Source: Bacteriovoracaceae bacterium
GTDB lineage: Bacteria; Bdellovibrionota; UBA1018
Length of the DNA: 10,200 bases
NCBI GenBank assembly: GCA_023250755.1
Contig: JAHFAC010000044.1
Span: forward strand, 1 to 10,200
Direction: 5' to 3'
The notes below the pieces were generated by a model, which did no database searches, was not told the DNA's origin, and saw only the letters and a list, made by a program, of their open reading frames with translations. A program made the position numbers and the translations under genes. Positions 1 to 5,553 of the stretch are shown here, in pieces. Within the stretch, counting starts at the first letter, position 1. Each line of letters opens with the position of its first letter.

Positions 1-635
1 CTTTCCCGAAGCGTCTCTCGCCACTGCCCAACACGATAAAAATCCTGCTTCACCTGCTCCTTTGAAATAAGGCGTCCTTTTTGAACGTAGCGTTGACAAC
101 GGGAATTATAAATTCCAAAGCGTGACGCAAGCTCTACTCCAGTTTGGCATTCCCCTATCAGGGCATTGACTTCACCCCCTACGCTCTCCAGTGTTGCCAG
201 GATATATTTTCCTGCAGTCAGCTCTGGATCATAGGGATCCCATGCGGGGCGTGAGATGGCATGAGTTAGCTCATGTGCAATGTCGAGCACCTGGTTCAAG
301 AGAGATTGGTTTTTTCGGACATAAATTGTAATACGTCGCTCACGGGTTTCTTTACCCGTGAGTGGATTGAAGTGGCGAGTAAGAACAGCATTGGTCCTTG
401 AGACCTCACCCCATTGAAAAACCTCTGCCAGCTCCCCTTCCTCTTGAAGCCCGAGATGTTCCCTCAGTTTGCTGAGAAGGCGATCTCCTGTGGGAGTTTC
501 TTTCAGAACACTGAGCGCTGTTTCCAGAGTCATAGGGGATCCATCGGTATTTTTTCTCTCATCTGAAGCCAAGTGACTTCCGGAGAGCAATACCCCGAGT
601 CCAATAACGATAATCCAGGTTCGATCCCTTTCCAT
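1..635 (-). CDS. Exported HExxH metallopeptidase-like protein (3' end outside window)
   Basis: 211 codons are visible and the C-terminus lies beyond the left edge. The ATG at 635 is chosen because it follows an AGGAA ribosome site by about 5 nt and gives a signal peptide: charged MERDR, hydrophobic WIIVIGLGVLL, then a likely cut after HLA near residue 23. An internal ATG at 533 would discard this signal. Residues 121-125 read HELTH, the zinc-binding/catalytic HExxH motif. E155, in a GGEVNAL segment 30 residues later, is placed like the third zinc ligand of gluzincin-type peptidases. The intervening and following sequence (about 126-205) is rich in charged and aromatic residues with no recognised domain, so family and substrate are unknown. 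A periplasmic or surface location is inferred. It is divergent from the subtilase gene. Confident as a gene; peptidase activity is inferred from the motif. Confidence 0.8.
   Translation of the reverse strand, partial: MERDRTWIIVIGLGVLLSGSHLASDERKNTDGSPMTLETALSVLKETPTGDRLLSKLREHLGLQEEGELAEVFQWGEVSRTNAVLTRHFNPLTGKETRERRITIYVRKNQSLLNQVLDIAHELTHAISRPAWDPYDPELTAGKYILATLESVGGEVNALIGECQTGVELASRFGIYNSRCQRYVQKGRLISKEQVKQDFYRVGQWRETLRE
339..362. repeat. Perfect 9-bp inverted repeat inside the peptidase gene
   Basis: CTCACGGGT (339-347) and ACCCGTGAG (354-362) are perfectly complementary around a 6-nt loop. The arms fall in the stretch coding for LTGKETRE. There is no T-run on either side, so it is not an intrinsic terminator. 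Confidence 0.6.
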
Positions 636-684
636 GGAGTTCCTATCGGAAACCCATCCATCAAATCTGAGAAAAACTCGGGTA

Positions 685-713
685 CGTATTTTGGGACACA
701 CCTGAGCACACAA
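685..713 (-). promoter_or_regulatory. Weak sigma-70-like promoter for the metallopeptidase gene
   Basis: On the minus strand TTGTGT (713-708) lies 17 bp before AATACG (690-685), each matching about three of six consensus positions. A start near 678 would give a leader of roughly 40 nt before the ATG at 635. The palindrome at 714-732 abuts the -35 box. The match is weak. Confidence 0.25.
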
Positions 714-732
714 CTGTCTAAAGAATAGACAG
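714..732. promoter_or_regulatory. Perfect palindrome, candidate activator/enhancer site
   Basis: CTGTCTA (714-720) and TAGACAG (726-732) are perfect 7-bp inverted arms separated by AAGAA. No T-run follows on either strand, so a terminator is unlikely. Its centre is about 127 bp upstream of the sigma-54-type start predicted near 850, a usual distance for a bacterial enhancer-binding protein site. It also touches the weak -35 of the divergent gene. The protein that binds it is unknown. Confidence 0.5.
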
Positions 733-822
733 GAGTGGCTTCGGGCCGAGTGTCCACTCATCTGTAACCTCTCATCATTTAAAGCTTTTTCTTGGCTATT
801 TTTATTGAGATCGCACTTTCAA

Positions 823-839
823 TGGGCATAGAGCTTGCT
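823..839 (+). promoter_or_regulatory. Sigma-54-type -24/-12 promoter of the subtilase gene
   Basis: GG (825-826) and GC (837-838) are separated by exactly 10 nt. The -24 box reads GGGCATA against consensus TGGCACG, and the -12 box is a perfect TTGCT. Transcription would start near 850, 36 nt before the ATG at 886. The core GGCAT-N3-GCTTGCT recurs exactly in the promoter at 3769-3785. Three -24 positions deviate from consensus, so confidence is moderate. Confidence 0.5.
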
Positions 840-885
840 CAGATAGGAGACGGGCAGTAGCAGTGCGGAAAAGGTGGTTAAAAAG

Positions 886-2016
886 ATGATGCGTCGTTTG
901 ATGTTGAAATATTCTTACCTGGCAACTCTCGGAATTCTTTGCTTCTCCGTGCTCGGTTTGACTTTTCCAAATCTCATCGGACGAACGACAGCGGGTCTTC
1001 CTTCTTATAAAAACTGGGGGCTCGTCAATACTCAAGCTAAATCCCATATCCAGGCACTCGATGCTTGGAAAATTGAAGAAGGGAGCCGCACTATCGTAGT
1101 GGCAGTGATTGATACGGGTTTAGATCCGAATCATGCGGACCTTGCAAAAAATGTTTGGCATGACACAAAAACATCGCACTTGTCTTTTATCAATGGCGTC
1201 TATGGCTGGAACTTTGTCACCGATAAACCTAATCCTATGGACGATCACGGCCACGGGACTCACGTTGCGGGAATCATTGGTGCAGTTGCTAACCCAAAAA
1301 CTGGAGTGAGCGGCGTGGCACACCGAGTGTCCATCATGTCAGTAAAATATTACTCCGATTCGAACCCAGGGGCGATCAATCTTAGAAATACAGTGAAAGC
1401 CATTAACTATGCGGTAGAGCATGGTGCGAAAATCATTAATTATAGCGGAGGTGGACCCGAATTTTCAGAAGATGAATACCTGGCGATCAAAAAGGCAGAG
1501 GCAGCCGGCGTGCTCTTTGTAGCGGCTGCTGGTAATGAGCATCAGGACATCGATCGATCAGAAAATTATTATTACCCCTCGGCCTATCGGCTAAGCAATA
1601 TGATCTCAGTAGCAGCGACCGATATTAACAATAATCTTTTACGTTCTTCAAATTGGGGCAAAAACAAGGTTGATGTCGCGGCTCCTGGCGAAAACATCTA
1701 TAGCACCCTCCCAGGCGGTCGGTATGGTTATATGTCTGGGACCTCTCAAGCCACTGCTTTTGTGACGGGCCTTGCAGCACTTCTCTTGTCTCAAAACCCC
1801 GCTTTAAAGCCCCAGCAGATCAAAGAAATTGTTTCTGCCTCCTCAGATCGACTTTCTCAACTCGGGGGCAAAGTAGCCAGTTCAGGTCGAGTGAATGCTT
1901 ACAAAGCCCTTCTCTGGTTAAGAGAACACCATGCCAGTAAACTCAGTAATGGACTTTTGGCTCAACACCCGACCTCTTTTATTTCAACACTCACCTCTCC
2001 CCAAAACCAAGAATAA
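886..2016 (+). CDS. Secreted subtilisin-family (S8) serine protease without pro-domain
   Basis: A 376-residue serine endopeptidase. The start at ATG 886 is preferred because AGGTG (872-876) sits 9 nt before it; GTG at 874 would add four residues and overlap that site. A basic start (MMRRLMLKYS) and hydrophobic stretch to about residue 28 form a signal sequence. The catalytic triad is visible: D76 in VIDTG, H123 in HGTHVAG and S287 in GTSQA, with oxyanion-hole N217 in AAAGNE. The segment after the active Ser reads GTSQATAFVTG rather than the common GTSMASPHVAG. The catalytic domain begins near residue 45, leaving no room for an I9-type inhibitor pro-domain, so maturation must differ from classical subtilisins. 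The protein is likely exported to the periplasm or outside. lnt starts 19 nt after the stop, so co-transcription is likely; a sigma-54-type promoter lies upstream. Confidence 0.95.
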   Translation: MMRRLMLKYSYLATLGILCFSVLGLTFPNLIGRTTAGLPSYKNWGLVNTQAKSHIQALDAWKIEEGSRTIVVAVIDTGLDPNHADLAKNVWHDTKTSHLSFINGVYGWNFVTDKPNPMDDHGHGTHVAGIIGAVANPKTGVSGVAHRVSIMSVKYYSDSNPGAINLRNTVKAINYAVEHGAKIINYSGGGPEFSEDEYLAIKKAEAAGVLFVAAAGNEHQDIDRSENYYYPSAYRLSNMISVAATDINNNLLRSSNWGKNKVDVAAPGENIYSTLPGGRYGYMSGTSQATAFVTGLAALLLSQNPALKPQQIKEIVSASSDRLSQLGGKVASSGRVNAYKALLWLREHHASKLSNGLLAQHPTSFISTLTSPQNQE

Positions 2017-2035
2017 GGGTTACGATAAGCAAATC

Positions 2036-3715
2036 GTGAAATCTTTAAAGCAGTTCGCCCCAAACAGGCGAACCCTCTTGAGCGCCCTATTTATAGTTTT
2101 AGCCTTTCCTCCTTGGAATTTGGCTTTTTTGATTTGGATTGCCCTCGTTCCCTGGCTTTCTGTGATTGAAAAAGCAGAGAACTGGAAAAAAGCATTTTTT
2201 CAGGGGGTATGGCTCAGCTTCTTTATGACTCTTGGGGGATTTTATTGGATTGCTTCGGCATTGAATGAGTTTGGGCAGATTCCCTGGTCCATGAGCGTGG
2301 CTTGCCTTTTAATTTTCTCCCTTTTTGCTCAATTCCAATTCTTGATTTTTGCGCCGTTGCGAAATGCTCTCCGCAGGGCTTATCCGCTCCCTATCTTTGC
2401 CAAGTGGCGATCGCTCGCCATGGTTGCATTCTTGACGTTTCTTTATACGGGAATTGATTGGCTGGTCCCGAAGCTTTTTAAGGACACGCTTGGCCACAGT
2501 CTTTATCAAGCCGTGTACTTGAGGCAAATAGCCGATCTGGGGGGGGGATTTCTCCTTACCTCTTTGATTTACTTTTCAAATGAAACCATTTGGGAGTTTT
2601 TTCATCGATTTCGCACTCGCCGTGAGCCCAGCGCTTGGCCTTCCCTCTTAGCCAGTGCCCCAGGAATCTTCAGTCTCGCTCTGCTCTTGGGGATGAGTTT
2701 TGTTTATGGTTTTACTCGCCGCAATCAAATCCTTGCTCTGCAAAATAAACCTATCCGCACTCTTCAGGCGGGGATAATCCAGGCTAACATTGGGGATTTT
2801 GACAAGCTTGCCAGCGAGAGCGGAGTCCGCGGAGCTGCAGAGAGGGTGCTCACCACGTTCTTTGGGTTATCAGATCGAGCACTGACTATGAGCCCCAAGC
2901 CTGAAGTTCTAATTTGGCCAGAGACGTCTTACCCTTCTACTTTTAGAACCCCTCAGACGGCAACTGAACTCTCCCGAGACCAAGCAGTGGAACATTATGT
3001 CCGGGATCGGGGAATTCCGCTTCTTTTCGGCGGATACGACCATAGCGCCGGAAAAGATTTTAATGCCTTCTTTTTCCTCAATCCAAAACCTATCGCAGGC
3101 CTCAGTGGCGAGGGAGATTTACAGATTTACCGGAAAAATATTCTTCTTCTTTTTGGTGAGTTTATCCCAGGCGTTGAATTCATCCCCCCATTGAAAAAAG
3201 CCTTTCCTCAGGTGGGAAATTTTGGGCGAGGGCCCGGCCCCGAGATTTTTCGCCTCTTTACGCCGTCTTCTGGTTTCTCCTCCTCACCCGCTCAAGCGGT
3301 CACTGTGAACCCGGTCATTTGTTATGAGGCGCTCTTCCCTTCTTATATCCTCACTGCCGTTCGAAATGGGAGTCAGCTCATTCTCAATATTACAAACGAC
3401 TCTTGGTTTGGGCCCTATGGTGAACCTCATCTTCACCTCGCTCTTTCTGTCTTTCGAAGCATTGAGTCGCGACGTCCCCAGTTGCGCGCCACCAATACCG
3501 GAATTTCTGCTTTGATTTTGCCTGATGGAGAAATTACCCATCGCTCCGGGATCAGCACTCAAGAAATTTTAAATATAGGTGTGCCTATTCTCTCCCCTAT
3601 TTCTACTTTAATGTTGTCTTTGGGTGATTGGTTTGGCCCGACTAGCTTGGTGCTCAGCCTTCTCGGCGCTGCAATAGTGGGATGGTTAAAATCCCGCCGC
3701 ATGACCATTTCTTGA
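2036..3715 (+). CDS. lnt: Apolipoprotein N-acyltransferase
   Basis: An inner-membrane enzyme of 559 residues, using the GTG start at 2036, that transfers an acyl chain from phospholipid to the N-terminal cysteine of diacylated, signal-cleaved lipoproteins. The N-terminal half has several membrane segments, the first at about residues 14-40. The C-terminal half is a CN-hydrolase (nitrilase-fold) domain with the expected triad: E296 in IWPET, K367 in IYRKN and C429 in VICYE. FGEF around residue 375, TNDSWFG near 453 and LRATNTGISA near 483 are strongly conserved Lnt segments. A final membrane helix precedes the basic C-terminus. The frame is open from 1931, but ATG 1931 overlaps the protease frame and would prepend 35 residues of shifted protease sequence. 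GTG 2036 follows AAGGG by 16 nt, which is long, so the exact start is uncertain. A nine-G tract lies at 2539-2547. Confidence 0.95.
   Translation: MKSLKQFAPNRRTLLSALFIVLAFPPWNLAFLIWIALVPWLSVIEKAENWKKAFFQGVWLSFFMTLGGFYWIASALNEFGQIPWSMSVACLLIFSLFAQFQFLIFAPLRNALRRAYPLPIFAKWRSLAMVAFLTFLYTGIDWLVPKLFKDTLGHSLYQAVYLRQIADLGGGFLLTSLIYFSNETIWEFFHRFRTRREPSAWPSLLASAPGIFSLALLLGMSFVYGFTRRNQILALQNKPIRTLQAGIIQANIGDFDKLASESGVRGAAERVLTTFFGLSDRALTMSPKPEVLIWPETSYPSTFRTPQTATELSRDQAVEHYVRDRGIPLLFGGYDHSAGKDFNAFFFLNPKPIAGLSGEGDLQIYRKNILLLFGEFIPGVEFIPPLKKAFPQVGNFGRGPGPEIFRLFTPSSGFSSSPAQAVTVNPVICYEALFPSYILTAVRNGSQLILNITNDSWFGPYGEPHLHLALSVFRSIESRRPQLRATNTGISALILPDGEITHRSGISTQEILNIGVPILSPISTLMLSLGDWFGPTSLVLSLLGAAIVGWLKSRRMTIS
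2539..2547 (+). repeat. G9 homopolymer inside lnt
   Basis: Nine consecutive G residues encode most of the Gly-Gly-Gly of ADLGGGF in the membrane half of Lnt. A one-base slip would truncate or shift the protein before its catalytic domain. Confidence 0.9.
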
Positions 3716-3739
3716 ACAGAGTATGGAATTTAACATATT

Positions 3740-3752
3740 GTAATTATTGATT
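3740..3752 (-). promoter_or_regulatory. Weak IHF-like site upstream of the lipoprotein promoter
   Basis: On the minus strand AATCAA (3752-3747) matches the WATCAA half of the IHF consensus, but the TTR half matches only one of three positions. It lies in an AT-rich stretch about 50 bp upstream of the predicted start, a plausible position for DNA bending at a sigma-54 promoter. Confidence 0.25.
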
Positions 3753-3768
3753 TTATACCATTACCCAC

Positions 3769-3785
3769 TCGGCATGCCGCTTGCT
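3769..3785 (+). promoter_or_regulatory. Sigma-54-type -24/-12 promoter of the lipoprotein gene
   Basis: GG (3771-3772) and GC (3783-3784) are separated by exactly 10 nt. The -24 box is CGGCATG against consensus TGGCACG (two mismatches), and the -12 box is a perfect TTGCT. The predicted start near 3796 gives a 22-nt leader containing the ribosome site GGAGA. No convincing sigma-70 promoter is seen in this gap. A small inverted repeat, GGGAT (3679-3683) / ATCCC (3691-3695), lies about 109 bp upstream of the start inside lnt and is a weak candidate enhancer site. Confidence 0.65.
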
Positions 3786-3817
3786 TATTTATTCAGTAAA
3801 TCAATTGGAGAAAAGCT

Positions 3818-4417
3818 GTGAAAAAGCTCAGACTTGTTATTTTTACATTCTTTGCACTGATTCCGCCGATCTTAATTGGATGCGGAAACGTCACAAATTC
3901 AAGAAATCTCTCACCCATTTTCTCAACGAACAAAAGCACCAATGGAGGTGAGTTTTCTCCCGAGACTCTTCTGGGTATTGAGTCAGAGCAGGGCGAATAC
4001 ACCTGCCCTAAGGCAAATAATGTTACACCAAAGTATGATTGGGACTTTGACGGAAGCAACCGTTACCGCGTTTGCATCAGTCAAATCGCAAATACTAAAA
4101 TTTTAATTTTTGGCGAGCCTAGCGAAAAGGAGAAATCAGGCTCGATCTGTGTCTTCCCAGCTAATATTGATCGAGACGGAAAAGTTTTTGTAAACATCGA
4201 AGCAAATAAATCACCGATGGTCCAATGCGGTCAGTCGACTGAAATGGGACTTGCGGCTAATTTTGCATCTTCAGGGAATTCAGCGATCTTCAATGCAGTG
4301 TTCATCGTAGAACATCAAAATCTTGATTTAATGAGCAAATGCTTGAATCCTGATCCCTTAAAAGGTGGGACTAATTTTTACTTCTGCCCAGCCTATTCAT
4401 ATGGCCGGATTCGTTAA
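3818..4417 (+). CDS. Cysteine-rich outer-membrane lipoprotein, unknown function
   Basis: A 199-residue protein starting at GTG 3818, with GGAGA (3807-3811) about 6 nt before it. MKKLR and a hydrophobic stretch lead to the lipobox LIGC, so cleavage and lipid attachment at C22 are expected. The residue after C22 is Gly, not Asp, which by the enterobacterial Lol rule favours the outer membrane. Six further cysteines (C63, C86, C111, C137, C175, C190) could form three disulfides in the periplasm or at the surface. No known domain is recognised; residues 76-195 look like a single beta-rich folded unit. The gene follows lnt, whose product would complete its acylation, but it has its own sigma-54-type promoter. 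Its stop TAA overlaps the stop of the convergent downstream gene by 4 bp. Real gene: confident. Function: unknown. Confidence 0.88.
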   Translation: MKKLRLVIFTFFALIPPILIGCGNVTNSRNLSPIFSTNKSTNGGEFSPETLLGIESEQGEYTCPKANNVTPKYDWDFDGSNRYRVCISQIANTKILIFGEPSEKEKSGSICVFPANIDRDGKVFVNIEANKSPMVQCGQSTEMGLAANFASSGNSAIFNAVFIVEHQNLDLMSKCLNPDPLKGGTNFYFCPAYSYGRIR

Positions 4418-5376
4418 TGGACCAATTGACTTGAACTCGGTCGGCCTGCGTGACCCACTTCTTGCTCACCCCGGCGATAAAACTCCATGATTTTTTGATC
4501 TCGGGTTGGAAATGCATCCACAATCTCGATCTGCTCATCATCTTCTGTTTCTCGTGCGACAATAATGAACCACATTGCAGGGCGCTCCTCAGGATAGTGG
4601 CGAATAAAGTGGTACATGCGACGAGTTTCCTCTGCCACGCCTTTTAAGCTCCAAACCTCATCCGGAGTTTCGAGCGTTTCATCTACACAGCTTTGGTAAA
4701 GGGCGTAGTCCTCTGTGGGAATATCGTCTTTGCGGCGATCCTGCATCACTTGGGCACGTAACGTCTCTTCCTCTGTCCATGGCTCGGCAAGACCATCCGT
4801 CACCTCTGTCTGATCTGAACTCTCTCCTTTTTTATCTTTGTTTACGGTATGGCGAGTTCGTTCCATACGATCTCCTTTTCGATAGTAGTCTACCATGGCA
4901 GCATCTTTGGTGGGGAAAGCAAGAAAAAGAAAGCTCGGATCACCTCTCAAGAAAAGGCAAATACAAATGTACCAGATGGGATTTTCTCCAGGCTGAAACT
5001 CTGAAATTAAAGTATATCGTAAATCTCCGCCTGAAGTGGTTTCATGCCAGGTTTCATCTGACTCCTCAAGAGTCAACCAGCGCAAATGAGCAAGCGCTTC
5101 TTTTTCTTCTCCAGTCAAATCTTCACGAGAAAGAATACGCTTGTATTCTTTCTCCAAGCGCTCAACCTCAGGTGTGAAATAGCGGGTGATGCATTCCTCA
5201 GTACAAAAAATCCTACCCACCTCCTCTTCAACAAAAAGAGCTGAATCTTTCGGATGGAGAGGTCGGGTACAAAAAAAACAAGCATTCTGCCGTTTCTTTA
5301 GGGCAGATTTACGCTCTCGCCTGCGTCTTTCAGGACTCGCCCTGGCCGAACCTTTCTTTGAGGGAGGCCTGCTCAT
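4414..5376 (-). CDS. TRASH-like zinc-finger protein with a duplicated unknown domain
   Basis: A 320-residue cytoplasmic protein. A basic N-terminus (residues 1-30, rich in Arg/Lys/Ser) precedes a zinc-finger signature with ligands C33, C36, C58 and C62 (C-x2-C-x21-C-x3-C), typical of TRASH/MYM-like treble-clef fingers. Two copies of one domain follow, about residues 98-170 and 228-306. Shared marks are DE-x-W near the start, then IWYICI / MWFIIV, then an AFPT-[KR]-D box, then YYRKGD / FYRRGE. The acidic linker (about 171-225) is probably flexible. The copies resemble, by eye only, phage-type BECR nuclease-fold domains (PBECR group); this is tentative. No ribosome site precedes ATG 5376, but a good promoter ends 8 nt before it, so a leaderless mRNA is likely. 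The stop overlaps that of the convergent lipoprotein gene. Confidence 0.85.
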   Translation of the reverse strand: MSRPPSKKGSARASPERRRRERKSALKKRQNACFFCTRPLHPKDSALFVEEEVGRIFCTEECITRYFTPEVERLEKEYKRILSREDLTGEEKEALAHLRWLTLEESDETWHETTSGGDLRYTLISEFQPGENPIWYICICLFLRGDPSFLFLAFPTKDAAMVDYYRKGDRMERTRHTVNKDKKGESSDQTEVTDGLAEPWTEEETLRAQVMQDRRKDDIPTEDYALYQSCVDETLETPDEVWSLKGVAEETRRMYHFIRHYPEERPAMWFIIVARETEDDEQIEIVDAFPTRDQKIMEFYRRGEQEVGHAGRPSSSQLVH

Positions 5377-5384
5377 ACTCAGAT

Positions 5385-5414
5385 ATTGTACCGGTCGTTT
5401 CCGCGTAGAGTCAA
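5385..5414 (-). promoter_or_regulatory. Sigma-70-type promoter giving a probable leaderless mRNA
   Basis: On the minus strand TTGACT (5414-5409) lies 18 bp before TACAAT (5390-5385); each box matches five of six consensus positions. Only 8 nt separate the -10 box from ATG 5376, so transcription should start at or within about 2 nt of the A of ATG. This agrees with the absence of a Shine-Dalgarno. An 11-bp odd palindrome, ATAGG-C-CCTAT (5415-5425), abuts the -35 and may be an operator. Confidence 0.75.
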
Positions 5415-5422
5415 ATAGGCCC

Positions 5423-5428
5423 TATAAT
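5423..5428 (+). promoter_or_regulatory. Consensus -10 box, possible promoter of the coiled-coil/Hsp20 gene
   Basis: A perfect TATAAT on the plus strand, but the best -35 at 17-18 bp is poor (TTCCGC region). If used, transcription would start near 5435 and the leader would contain the whole repeat at 5465-5492. Confidence 0.3.
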
Positions 5429-5464
5429 TTGCCTGTGTCTTATTAGACTCTTGACCTTTATCCG

Positions 5465-5492
5465 TGCGCCAAACTTTTGGCGATTGCGCCAA
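5465..5492. repeat. Three-armed alternating inverted repeat upstream of the coiled-coil/Hsp20 gene
   Basis: CGCCAA (5467-5472), TTGGCG (5477-5482) and CGCCAA (5487-5492) alternate with 4-nt gaps, on a 10-bp pitch. The outer arms belong to an 8-bp direct repeat TGCGCCAA exactly 20 bp apart. As DNA this places three half-sites on one helix face, as in an operator. As RNA the middle arm could pair with either neighbour, giving two exclusive hairpins with tetraloops. Confidence 0.65.
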
Positions 5493-5512
5493 TGCGAGGT
5501 AAAAGCTATTTT
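5484..5512 (+). promoter_or_regulatory. Candidate promoter overlapping the three-armed repeat
   Basis: TTGCGC (5484-5489) lies 17 bp before TATTTT (5507-5512), giving a start near 5519 and a leader of about 35 nt with the ribosome site. The -35 falls in the third repeat arm, so a protein bound to the repeat would block it. The boxes are only moderate matches. Confidence 0.3.
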
Positions 5513-5540
5513 ATTAGAGAAGAGTAGAAAATTCCCACGG

Positions 5541-5549
5541 AAGGGAGAG
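5541..5549 (+). promoter_or_regulatory. Ribosome binding site that decides a non-standard start
   Basis: AAGGGAGAG is a purine-rich Shine-Dalgarno with GGAG at 5544-5547. It is 6 nt from ATA (5554) and 12 nt from ATT (5560), both in the coiled-coil/Hsp20 frame. The next standard in-frame start is 440 nt downstream at 5995, without a ribosome site. The preceding TCCC (5533-5536) could pair with GGGA (5543-5546) and partly hide the site. Confidence 0.6.
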
Positions 5550-5553
5550 ATTT

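Noticed and set aside
530..757. Minus-strand open frame 530-757
   Set aside because: It overlaps the signal-peptide region of the metallopeptidase in another frame and has no recognisable features.
1931..2035. ATG 1931 as the start of lnt
   Set aside because: It lies inside the subtilase gene, and the added 35 residues are frame-shifted protease sequence. Lnt similarity begins after 2036.
5377..5553. CIRCE, sigma-32 promoter or ROSE thermometer upstream of the Hsp20-type gene
   Set aside because: No TTAGCACTC repeat, no CCCCAT -10 box and no ROSE-type anti-Shine-Dalgarno pairing is seen.
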